A stretch of DNA of 64,000 nt, taken from assembly GCF_028288465.1 (NCBI RefSeq), contig NZ_JAQBNR010000024.1:62001-126000 (forward strand), read 5' to 3'. Origin of the DNA: Ferruginibacter sp. Lineage in GTDB: Bacteria > Bacteroidota > Bacteroidia > Chitinophagales > Chitinophagaceae. Of the stretch, positions 34,084 through 41,809 are shown one piece after another. Below the pieces are notes generated by a model. That model saw only the letters and a program-made list of their open reading frames with translations. It ran no database searches and had not been told where the DNA came from. The translations under genes were made by a program, and so were the position numbers. Numbering within the stretch: the first letter of the stretch is position 1; each line of letters starts with the position of its first letter.

Positions 34084-35469
34084 TTAATTTGTTTTTATAA
34101 AACTTTCACTGTCTACCAGGTATTGCGCATTTGCTGCGACGGCTTCATTTTCCTGAAGACCACTTAATACCTGTATTAAATGTTTATTGACAATGCCGGT
34201 CGCAATTTTTCTTGCGGCAAAGGATTCTCCGCTTCTTACAAAAACAACTTTATCTAAACCCAATGACAGCACTGCTTCTTCCGGTAACCAGCTGGCGGTT
34301 CTGTTACCTGCAAATATGGCTGCTTTCACCTGGCTGCCTATTGGTATTTTTAAAGCGGTGTTATCAAAATAAACCCTGGCAGACAGTGTTTTACTGCCCG
34401 CCCGGTAAAAAGGTTCGATATAACTGATGGCTGCCCTGAAATCCTTTTGCGGAGCCGTTTCCGGGGTAATGCGTACTTTATCGCCCAATTTCACCATAGC
34501 GGCCTGGCCGGCGAAAATATTAATGACGGCCCATGCTTTGGTTGGATTAAATACAGAAAAAAGAGATTGTGCCTTTTGTACATACATTCCTTCTTTCAGT
34601 GGCAGTTCTTCTGTAACCAAAGCCGCATCCTTCATGGCGGAAGTACTGGCAGTAATCATTTTCGCATCACTGCTGCTTTCATGAATGTGACCACTGTAGT
34701 TACTATACACCGTAATAGTAAATGCCGGTTTAGCCAACCGCATTACCTGGTTCAGTTGTTGGTTCCCCATACCAAGCAGTAATAATTTTTGTTTGGCAGC
34801 ATTGATCAGAACCGTATTTACCGGATCATTTTTTAGCAGGAACAACAGGTTCTGCTGAGCCGTTACTAATTCCGGACTATAAATATCCATTATCTTTTGC
34901 CCCTTATCGATATGTTGAAAACGATAGGAAACATATAGCTTTTCAATCCGGCCGGCAACGTTTGCTGCGATAACGCCGGCCTGTCTTGTATCATAAGTTA
35001 TAAAACCATACGCCTCCATTTCAATATTCTCTTCCCTGTCAACCATGTGCACCATTGGTACGGATGCTACTACCTGCTCATTAGCGGGCTTCAGCAAAGC
35101 TTCCATTGAAACGGCGTTGGGTTCTGTGGCCGATTTAATTTTCTCCAGTTGCATGCCGCAAATAGAACAGGCGCCTGCTGTATCGCTATGAATCTGCGGA
35201 TGCATCGGGCAGGTATAACCGGCAACTTCTTCTTTTGAAAGTGCTGCGTTTTCATGATTTGCCTGCGCCACCGTATCATTTACTTTAATAAGTTCCATAC
35301 CGCATTTAGGGCATTTGCCCGGCTTATCACTGAAGAAAGAATCGGCCGGCATGGGGCAGGTATAAAGCGCTGCTTTAACCTGTGGCTGTATCTTTTTATT
35401 ATTGCAGGCAAAAAAGAACACCGGCATTAGTAAAACAAATAACCACCTGTTGATTTTGATTTTTTTCAT
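34084..35469 (-). CDS. CusB-type periplasmic adaptor with two HMBD sites
   Basis: A 461-residue lipoprotein adaptor (lipobox FFAC, C22). It carries two HMBD copies: residues 36-61 (YTCPMPADSF, then CPKCGMEL) and 85-110 (YTCPMHPQI, then CSICGMQL). In the first copy the histidine of C-P-M-H-P is replaced by proline-alanine, so it may bind metal differently. The adaptor core follows with AANVAGRIEKLYVSYRFQHI (lipoyl strand) and LKIPIGSQVKAAIFAG. It lies 11 bp after the TolC gene and 5 bp before the other adaptor, so both are made together. One pump with two adaptors could form a mixed hexamer. Confidence 0.87.
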   Translation of the reverse strand: MKKIKINRWLFVLLMPVFFFACNNKKIQPQVKAALYTCPMPADSFFSDKPGKCPKCGMELIKVNDTVAQANHENAALSKEEVAGYTCPMHPQIHSDTAGACSICGMQLEKIKSATEPNAVSMEALLKPANEQVVASVPMVHMVDREENIEMEAYGFITYDTRQAGVIAANVAGRIEKLYVSYRFQHIDKGQKIMDIYSPELVTAQQNLLFLLKNDPVNTVLINAAKQKLLLLGMGNQQLNQVMRLAKPAFTITVYSNYSGHIHESSSDAKMITASTSAMKDAALVTEELPLKEGMYVQKAQSLFSVFNPTKAWAVINIFAGQAAMVKLGDKVRITPETAPQKDFRAAISYIEPFYRAGSKTLSARVYFDNTALKIPIGSQVKAAIFAGNRTASWLPEEAVLSLGLDKVVFVRSGESFAARKIATGIVNKHLIQVLSGLQENEAVAANAQYLVDSESFIKTN

Positions 35470-35480
35470 GCTGAAGCTAT

Positions 35481-36731
35481 TTATTTTATTTCCAGTATTT
35501 TCATCAATTCGGCCTGCATCTGCAATGCTTTTTGCAACTGGTCAAAGTAATCCATCTGTGTCATGCTCAGGGCCTCCCATGCATCAAATAATTCAAATAG
35601 TTCTTCTGTATTTTGTTCGTAACCCAATTGCATGGTTTGAAAATTTTTGCGGAGTGCCGGGATAATTTGTTGTTCATACAAATTCATTTGTTTCTTTTTC
35701 AACTCCAGTTCGCTTAAGGCTGAAACAGCCATGCCACCCGCCTCGTTCACGATCATTTGCTGCTGGTTAACCAATGCTTCGTTTTGCCACACCAGGCTTT
35801 CTGCTTTTGCTTTGTTCATTTTAGATGACCATTTTGCAAGCGGTAATTTCATCATTACCATGGCGGAAAACAGCCAGGGTTGCTTAGCCCAGCCCATCAT
35901 GTGGTCATATTTAATTCCGAACTCAGGTTTTAATTTTGCCAGTTCAGCTACCCGTTGCAGCTTATTTACTTCAATGTTTTTGTTGATCACTTTTATATCG
36001 CTGCGTTGGTCCATCAAAGCGGTGTTGGTAAACATGTCGCTGTTAAAACCGACCCACTCATAATTGGAATCAATAGAAAAAGAAGTTGCAACGTCCCGGT
36101 TCATCACCGTATTGATCATAATCTTTTTTTGACTGATCTCATTACTCAGCATCAGTTTCATATTACCAACAGTTGCTATTGCCGCTTTGGCTTTGTAGTA
36201 GGCGTTTATTTTACCCAAGCCATTCTTATACCGGATCTCTGCACTCTGCATCATAAAATTCAACAGCCTTTCATTCTCATCCAACACTTTCAGCTTCTTC
36301 TCCAGCACAATCCAGTCGTAATAATTTTTCCTTGCCGTATACAGCAACTCATTCTCCAGCATTGCTTTTTTTTGCAACTCGACAGATGACTGTGCATTCA
36401 TAAAAGCATACTCCGCATCCTGCTTTTTTTTACTGGGAAACATCTGTAGCCCGGATAACATCACAGCTCCCATACCTGGCTGGCCATCCATCACTTTCCA
36501 TTTTTCCGGATTATAAGGTGTCATATAAAAACCTGCTCCCAGCTCGGGTGGCATCCAGCTGTAAGCGCCTTTGGCAGCCTCATTCATTGAACGGGCTTCT
36601 GCATCCAGCATTTTTAAAGAAGGATGATTTTTTTCAATCGCGACTTTTATTTCATCCATCCGAAGTACCTGTTGTGCATTCACTGCATGCAGAAAACACG
36701 TCAGCCCCGCCATGATGATAATTCGTTTCAT
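35481..36731 (-). CDS. TolC-family outer-membrane efflux channel (CusC-like)
   Basis: Outer-membrane factor, 416 residues, with signal peptide 1-19 (MKRIIIMAGLTCFLHAVNA). The long alternating helical segments (about 60-185 and 240-405) and conserved E-N near the start of each repeat match the TolC/CusC alpha-barrel, with the short strand segments between them. It supplies the outer-membrane exit for the RND pump encoded upstream. A 119-bp gap separates it from the CusA C-terminal half and contains a heptamer array; 11 bp separate it from the adaptor downstream. Confidence 0.85.
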   Translation of the reverse strand: MKRIIIMAGLTCFLHAVNAQQVLRMDEIKVAIEKNHPSLKMLDAEARSMNEAAKGAYSWMPPELGAGFYMTPYNPEKWKVMDGQPGMGAVMLSGLQMFPSKKKQDAEYAFMNAQSSVELQKKAMLENELLYTARKNYYDWIVLEKKLKVLDENERLLNFMMQSAEIRYKNGLGKINAYYKAKAAIATVGNMKLMLSNEISQKKIMINTVMNRDVATSFSIDSNYEWVGFNSDMFTNTALMDQRSDIKVINKNIEVNKLQRVAELAKLKPEFGIKYDHMMGWAKQPWLFSAMVMMKLPLAKWSSKMNKAKAESLVWQNEALVNQQQMIVNEAGGMAVSALSELELKKKQMNLYEQQIIPALRKNFQTMQLGYEQNTEELFELFDAWEALSMTQMDYFDQLQKALQMQAELMKILEIK

Positions 36732-36799
36732 ACCTGATAATTTAATTTCTTTACCTGCTTATTTTGTTAGCAATAACTTATCCATTGAGTTCTTCCCCA

Positions 36800-36841
36800 C
36801 TTCACCATTGACGATTGACCATTGACTACTCACCATTCACC
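36800..36841 (+). repeat. Array of six 7-bp repeats (ATTSACC) inside the copper operon
   Basis: Six heptamers; clear units are ATTGACC, ATTGACG and ATTCACC. It lies in the short gap between cusA and the TolC-family gene, in the middle of the operon. The unit is that of the array inside purM (8673-8700) in the opposite orientation relative to the window. Confidence 0.85.
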
Positions 36842-36850
36842 TCCCTAACA

Positions 36851-38791
36851 TCAATGTTTTGTTTCAAGCACATCAATTTTTCCATGCTTACTTAATTCAT
36901 ATTCTTTCGACATTAAAAAGATCAGTGGCGTTACCAATAGAATATGCGTTGCAGAAGTCAGCACACCACCTACCATTGGCAGCACAATCGGTTTCATTAC
37001 ATCGCTTCCTGCGCCATGGCTCCAGAGTATTGGTATTAATGCAAATAATGAAACGCATACTGTCATCAGTTTCGGCCTCAACCGTTTTGCCGCACCTGCA
37101 ATTACATATTCACGCAGGTCTTCTTTTGTAATCGTTTCTTTTGAATTTCCTTTTTTCTTCACCAACTGCTGCATGGCATCGTTGAGGTAAATAACCATCA
37201 CCACACCTGTTTCTACCGCCAGGCCAAACAAGGCGATAAAGCCAACTGCCACGGCAACAGATAAATTCACGTCCCAGAAATAAATCATAAAAGCACCGCC
37301 GATTAAGGCAAATGGAATAGATACCAAACTAAGGATAGCTTCTCTCGCAGAATGAAAAGCGAAATACATGGATAGAAAAATAATGAGCAACACCACAGGC
37401 AAAATCATCCTGAGTGTTCTTTCGCTCCTGATGAGATTTTCATACTGTCCGCTCCATTCCATAAAATACCCTTTGGGTAATTTGGTGAGCAGGCTGTTTA
37501 ATTTTTCTTTTGTCTCATTTACCGTACTACCCAAATCTCTTTCTCTTACATTGAACAAAACAGTACCTCTCAGCAAGGCGTTTTCTGAATTGATCATCGG
37601 CGGACCTTCTGTAATTTGTACGTCAGCTACTGCATCCAGAGGTATGGGGCCGTATTGCATGGTTTGTACCTGCAGTTGTTTTAGCGCACTGATATTGTTT
37701 CTAAAATCCTGGCCAAACCTGGCGTTAACAGAAAACCTTTGGCGCCCCTCTACGGTGGTGGTTAGCTTCATCCCTCCCAATGCAATTTCTACCACGCTGT
37801 TTACATCATCCACGCTTAAACCATAGCGGCTTATTTCATCTCTCTTAACGGAGATGTCAATATATTTCCCTCCTGTAATGGGTTCCACATATAAATCTTT
37901 TACACCACTAATTCCTTCAAGCTGATTTTTTATTTTTTGCGAGAAAGAATAGATGGTATCCAGGTTTTGCCCATACACTTTTAAACCTACATCTGTACGG
38001 ATACCTGTTGAAAGCATATTAATGCGGTTGATGATGGGCTGTGTCCATCCATTGGTGACACCGGGTATCTGCAGCTTGGCATTCAGCTCATTGATGATAT
38101 CATTTTTTGTAAGATTTTTTCTCCATTCATTTTGGGGCTTCAACAGTACAATTGTTTCAATCATGCTGATAGGGGAATTGTCTGTCGCCGTGTTGGCCCT
38201 GCCGGCTTTACCCAATACATTCTTCACTTCGGGTATCGACTTGATTAGTTTATCCTGCACCTGCAAAATTCTTTTTGCTTCACTGTTAGATACATCCGGT
38301 AAAGTAACCGGCATAAAAAGAATGGAGCCTTCATCCAGCGGTGGCATAAATTCCCGGCCTAAACTAAAGAGCATCGGAATACTGATTGCCAACGCAATTA
38401 TATTAATGGCCAGCGTTGTCTTTCTCCATTTAATGCAGGTGCGGATAAGCGGTTCATATATTTTTTCCAGCAACCGGTTAATGGGATTTTTTGATTCAGA
38501 CCTGAACTTGCCTTTCATAAAAAATGAAATCAGCACTGGTGCCAATGTAATCACCAGCAGTGCATCTACCACCATGATAAATGTTTTAGTGTACGCCAGC
38601 GGATGAAACAATTTTCCTTCCTGCCCTGTTAATAAAAACACCGGTAAAAAAGAAGCGATGATGATGATGGTAGAAAAAAACACGCCTCTTGACACCTGGT
38701 TACAGGCCTTTTCAATCAGGCTCATCCGTTCTGGTTCCGGTATTCGGTAATAGTCATTTTGCCTTTTAATTTTATTGAATAACTTTGTCAT
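36851..38791 (-). CDS. cusA: CusA-type RND metal pump, C-terminal half
   Basis: The second 646 residues of a heavy-metal RND inner-membrane pump. It starts MTKLFNKIKRQND, continues with helix 5 (GVFFSTIIIIASFLPVFLL), the EGKLFHPLAYTKTF signature, the second periplasmic domain with a methionine-rich stretch, helices 7-12 with the conserved glutamate in VETGVVMVIYLND and lysine in RLRPKLMTV, and the final GGVLTSATHILLV helix. It is in the same frame as the N-terminal half: only TGA and one Ile codon separate the two. The ATG lies 3 bases past that TGA, which would allow termination-reinitiation. Together the halves make a normal 1,070-residue CusA. Confidence 0.9.
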   Translation of the reverse strand: MTKLFNKIKRQNDYYRIPEPERMSLIEKACNQVSRGVFFSTIIIIASFLPVFLLTGQEGKLFHPLAYTKTFIMVVDALLVITLAPVLISFFMKGKFRSESKNPINRLLEKIYEPLIRTCIKWRKTTLAINIIALAISIPMLFSLGREFMPPLDEGSILFMPVTLPDVSNSEAKRILQVQDKLIKSIPEVKNVLGKAGRANTATDNSPISMIETIVLLKPQNEWRKNLTKNDIINELNAKLQIPGVTNGWTQPIINRINMLSTGIRTDVGLKVYGQNLDTIYSFSQKIKNQLEGISGVKDLYVEPITGGKYIDISVKRDEISRYGLSVDDVNSVVEIALGGMKLTTTVEGRQRFSVNARFGQDFRNNISALKQLQVQTMQYGPIPLDAVADVQITEGPPMINSENALLRGTVLFNVRERDLGSTVNETKEKLNSLLTKLPKGYFMEWSGQYENLIRSERTLRMILPVVLLIIFLSMYFAFHSAREAILSLVSIPFALIGGAFMIYFWDVNLSVAVAVGFIALFGLAVETGVVMVIYLNDAMQQLVKKKGNSKETITKEDLREYVIAGAAKRLRPKLMTVCVSLFALIPILWSHGAGSDVMKPIVLPMVGGVLTSATHILLVTPLIFLMSKEYELSKHGKIDVLETKH

Positions 38792-38794
38792 GAT

Positions 38795-40075
38795 TCACGG
38801 TTTAGGGTTGTGACTATTTTGCCAGTCGGATAAATGCCGGTAAGCATTTTCACTCATGATAATGCCGTTGTCTACAATCACACCGATTGCCAGCGCAATC
38901 CCCGTCAGCGACATGATGTTGGAAGAAATGCCCAACAAATTCAGCAGTATAAAACTTATTGCAATGGTGATGGGAATTTGTATGATGATGCTGAGGGCGC
39001 TACGCCAGTGAAACAAAAAGAGCAGTACAATAAAAGCAACCACCATCATTTCCTCCACCAGCTTGCTTTTAATGTTACTGATAGCTGCTTCTATCAATTC
39101 GCTGCGGTCGTAAGCTGTTTTAAACGTCACGCCTTCAGGTAAACCTTTTTCTACTTCCTTCATTTTCGCCTTAACAGCGGTAATTACATTGTTGGCATTT
39201 TCTCCATAGCGCATTACCACAATACCGCCTACCACTTCGCCTTCGCCGTTTTCATCAAAAATACCGAGGCGAAGATCGCCACCCATCTGCACGGTTCCAA
39301 TGTCTTTTACCCGTACCGGTATCCCTTTGAAATTACCGACAGCAATGCTCTCCAGGTCTCCTTTATTTTTTATATACCCAAGGCCACGAATGATATACGC
39401 CATGTCGCTCATTTCAAATTTCCTTCCGCCTACATCATTATTATTAGCCTTCACTTTATTCATCACATCCATCAGGGAAACATTGTAAAACTGGAGCTTA
39501 ACCGGATCAATGATCAACTGGTATTGCTTTTCGAAGCCTCCGAACGAAGCCACTTCGGCTACACCGGGAACTGTTTGCAACGCAAGCTTTACATACCAAT
39601 CCTGCAAAGCCCTTTGTTCGCCAAGGTCCATATTTTTTGTATCAAGTGTGTACCAGTAAACATGTCCAACACCCGTTCCGTCGGGACCTAAGGTTGGCGT
39701 AACACCTGTTGGTAACAAACGTTGTGCATAATTCAACCGTTCCAGCACTCTTGTTCTGGCCCAATACACATCCACATTATCTTCAAAAATCACGTACACA
39801 AAACTCATCCCGAACATAGATGACCCCCGTATGTTTTTTACTTTGGGAATACCCTGTAAATTGCTCACCAACGGATATGTTACCTGGTCTTCCATAATCT
39901 GCGGACCACGGCCCATCCACTCTGTAAAAACGATTACCTGGTTTTCGCTCAGGTCGGGTATGGCATCAATGGGGTTCTTTTGTATATTGATGATGCCCAG
40001 CGCAAATAACCCGGCTGCAATAAGCAAAACGATGTACCTGTTCTTTAACGACCAGGAAATTATTGATGGAATCAT
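38795..40075 (-). CDS. cusA: CusA-type RND metal pump, N-terminal half (ended by in-frame TGA)
   Basis: First 426 residues of CusA: helix 1 (KNRYIVLLIAAGLFALGI), the heavy-metal RND signature NPIDAIPDLSENQVIVFTEW, the periplasmic porter domain, helices 2-4, and the helix-4 proton-relay aspartate in AIGVIVDNGIIMSEN. It then ends at TGA 38795-38797 in the cytoplasmic loop between helices 4 and 5, exactly where the other half takes over in the same frame. No residues are missing. A single C-to-T change in CGA would give this TGA. Possible outcomes: a broken pump, a low-level readthrough product, or two halves that assemble, since the split lies in a loop. Confidence 0.9.
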   Translation of the reverse strand: MIPSIISWSLKNRYIVLLIAAGLFALGIINIQKNPIDAIPDLSENQVIVFTEWMGRGPQIMEDQVTYPLVSNLQGIPKVKNIRGSSMFGMSFVYVIFEDNVDVYWARTRVLERLNYAQRLLPTGVTPTLGPDGTGVGHVYWYTLDTKNMDLGEQRALQDWYVKLALQTVPGVAEVASFGGFEKQYQLIIDPVKLQFYNVSLMDVMNKVKANNNDVGGRKFEMSDMAYIIRGLGYIKNKGDLESIAVGNFKGIPVRVKDIGTVQMGGDLRLGIFDENGEGEVVGGIVVMRYGENANNVITAVKAKMKEVEKGLPEGVTFKTAYDRSELIEAAISNIKSKLVEEMMVVAFIVLLFLFHWRSALSIIIQIPITIAISFILLNLLGISSNIMSLTGIALAIGVIVDNGIIMSENAYRHLSDWQNSHNPKP

Positions 40076-40099
40076 GTAGGTTTATTTTAAAACCATGAA

Positions 40100-40732
40100 T
40101 TATTTAAACACTTCTTCTGAACTACCGCAGGTAATCATTTTGTTACCGTAATAAGGATTGCGGATTTCCTTAGTCTCGCTTAACCACATGGCACCACCCT
40201 GGCTTTGGTTGTACATCGGGCAATGATCATGATAAATGGTTTTACCACCGCCAAAAGCTTTTACCAGCAAATACATTGCTTCACTCATGGTTGCAAAATG
40301 CTCCCGTTGGTGTTCCACTTTATCGCCGTTCTTTCCGATATGTTCCGCATCTTCTTTCAGGCTTTCCTCTGTGTTATCAAATACCTTTTTTTGCACTGCC
40401 GTCAACAAGGATTTATCCAGCTTACCGATTGCTTCATTCATTGCTTTTCCACCTGTGGCGGCTTCGCTTCCATTGTCATTTGCCAATGCATTTTTTATCT
40501 GCAGGTAATAGTCAACAATTTTCTTTATAGCCGTTGCCGCTTTTGCATCCACATCAGTAAACATAATGGGTATAACCGTTGGCGCTTTATCTTCTGTTGC
40601 AGCTGCATGTTGCATTGTATCCTTCTTTAAACTATCCGCAGCCGCTGGTTCCGCTTCCCTTTTATTATTGCTGTTGCAGGCCGTAAACAGCACGGTACCA
40701 AATGCAAACAGGCTAAACATTACTCTTTTCAT
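40100..40732 (-). CDS. DUF3347 copper-associated lipoprotein
   Basis: A 210-residue lipoprotein (lipobox LFTAC, C19) with a charged low-complexity linker and a DUF3347 domain. The four-helix-like middle (about 75-160) is followed by the family's ending HDHCPMYNQSQGGAMWLS, then NPYYGNKMITCGS, whose C, H and M residues are typical copper ligands. The domain occurs alone or fused to CusB-type adaptors, so a periplasmic metal chaperone role for the pump is likely. It sits 24 bp upstream of cusA and 21 bp downstream of the HMBD-repeat protein. Confidence 0.87.
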   Translation of the reverse strand: MKRVMFSLFAFGTVLFTACNSNNKREAEPAAADSLKKDTMQHAAATEDKAPTVIPIMFTDVDAKAATAIKKIVDYYLQIKNALANDNGSEAATGGKAMNEAIGKLDKSLLTAVQKKVFDNTEESLKEDAEHIGKNGDKVEHQREHFATMSEAMYLLVKAFGGGKTIYHDHCPMYNQSQGGAMWLSETKEIRNPYYGNKMITCGSSEEVFK

Positions 40733-40753
40733 TATTGTAAAATATTGTATTGA

Positions 40754-41104
40754 TTAATGCTGGTGTTTTGAATGGTCTTCTTTCTTTTCAACCAATACCA
40801 TCCCGCATTTGGAACATTTGCCGGGCTTATCACTGGTAACTTCCGGATGCATAGGACAGCTATACATTTTCATGGCCATCGGTTTGCTTTTTTCTTTTTT
40901 TACTTTCACTAAATCCATCCCGCACTTCGGGCACTTACCGGGTTTATCACTCATTACTTCCGGATGCATGGAGCACGTGTACATTGCTTTTTGCCCGTCT
41001 TTATGCATGTGCTTTTTTGAAGAATCCAGTTTTACTTCCTGGGCAAAAAGATTGACAGACAGGATGGTGAAAGCCGCCATCAGCAGCATTTTTAATGATT
41101 GCAT
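40754..41104 (-). CDS. Secreted protein with two heavy-metal-binding domains
   Basis: Periplasmic protein of 116 residues consisting mostly of two HMBD copies: residues 42-67 (YTCSMHPEV, then CPKCGMDL) and 81-106 (YSCPMHPEV, then CSKCGMVL), linked by a lysine-rich hinge and ending KHQH. Signal peptide 1-22 (MQSLKMLLMAAFTILSVNLFAQ). The ATG at 41104 is chosen because the longer frame to 41152 starts with unconserved residues before the signal. With two Cys-x-Met-His and two Cys-x-x-Cys-Gly-Met sites it could hand copper or silver to the adaptors that carry the same motif. Confidence 0.85.
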   Translation of the reverse strand: MQSLKMLLMAAFTILSVNLFAQEVKLDSSKKHMHKDGQKAMYTCSMHPEVMSDKPGKCPKCGMDLVKVKKEKSKPMAMKMYSCPMHPEVTSDKPGKCSKCGMVLVEKKEDHSKHQH

Positions 41105-41208
41105 TGTTTGTAGATTTTTATGTGAATGGATGAAATTGACTAAGCAGGGCATATACTAATGCCAATAGCCTGGCGATAACCGCCGGGCATTAATACCGTA
41201 AATAAATT

Positions 41209-41607
41209 CTAAATAAGGAAAACGCAGTTGCGGACATACACTGCTACGGTGCTGACTGGTGGCGGAGAATGCACACCGGGGTTTGCTGTTGTTACAGAAA
41301 AAATAACAGGAGCCCGCAGCTCAAAAAATGAAACCGGCATGGCAACTGGTACGGACTGGGTAAAATTGAAAGCAGGCTCTGCGATCCGTTGATCAGTATT
41401 ATTTTGTATCAGGTGACTCTCATCGTTGCAGCAGCCATTTTGCTTTTGTGAAGATTTTTGCATGCCACATTTGTTGCAGGTTTTGGTCTCGGCAAACCCA
41501 AGCTCCCACCCTGCAAGTTTGCCCATACAGTAATGCACATGCACCGTTGCACCAACAGATGTGCTGATGTACAAAAGCGCTAATATGGCTACTACTATTT
41601 TTTTCAC
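41209..41607 (-). CDS. HYC_CC_PP-family metal-associated small protein
   Basis: A 132-residue protein of the Bacteroidota HYC_CC_PP family, named for its three motifs: HVHYCMGKL (residues 23-31), GCC within NGCCNDESH and the C-terminal SPPP. Signal peptide 1-19. The cysteine and histidine cluster (C28, C40, C43, C59 and C60, with H23, H25 and H65) suggests metal binding. The family is usually found beside copper resistance or TonB-receptor genes, as here. It is the first gene of the leftward copper operon; the next gene is 104 bp downstream. Regulation by metal is likely but no operator was identified. Confidence 0.85.
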   Translation of the reverse strand: MKKIVVAILALLYISTSVGATVHVHYCMGKLAGWELGFAETKTCNKCGMQKSSQKQNGCCNDESHLIQNNTDQRIAEPAFNFTQSVPVAMPVSFFELRAPVIFSVTTANPGVHSPPPVSTVAVYVRNCVFLI

Positions 41608-41626
41608 TACTGTAAAAGTAAACAGA

Positions 41627-41809
41627 TTATTCTGTAAAATATTGTTGTTTTATTTTTAGCGGCTGCCAGGAATCAGCAAAATACCAGATTAAGTGGCAGA
41701 TAAAATCGGATTGGATATACATCACCATATGGTATTCTTCGCCATGGGAATAGAGACCGGCACGGATGATGAATGATTTTTGTTTAAAACATCTGCAGGT
41801 TTCGGGCAC
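41627..41809 (-). CDS. Possible 60-residue small protein
   Basis: The frame starts with a GTG directly after the TAG stop of the phospholipase-D-like gene and runs through most of the gap before the HYC_CC_PP gene. The last 30 residues (YIQSDFICHLIWYFADSWQP) read like folded protein, with aromatic and charged residues alternating. No family is recognised. If real it is translationally coupled to the upstream gene; it may equally be chance. Confidence 0.2.
   Translation of the reverse strand: MPETCRCFKQKSFIIRAGLYSHGEEYHMVMYIQSDFICHLIWYFADSWQPLKIKQQYFTE

Noticed and set aside
5501..36841. Short repeats taken as CRISPR arrays
   Set aside because: Units are 7 bp, directly abutting without spacers, and no cas gene is present.
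37953..38606. A 217-codon open frame on the plus strand
   Set aside because: It lies wholly opposite cusA, has no protein family features, and cusA is a clear match.
17466..38797. TGA used as a sense codon throughout the genome
   Set aside because: TGA also ends purM, the C-terminal half of CusA and the AspT-type transporter at natural protein ends, and tryptophan is encoded by TGG.
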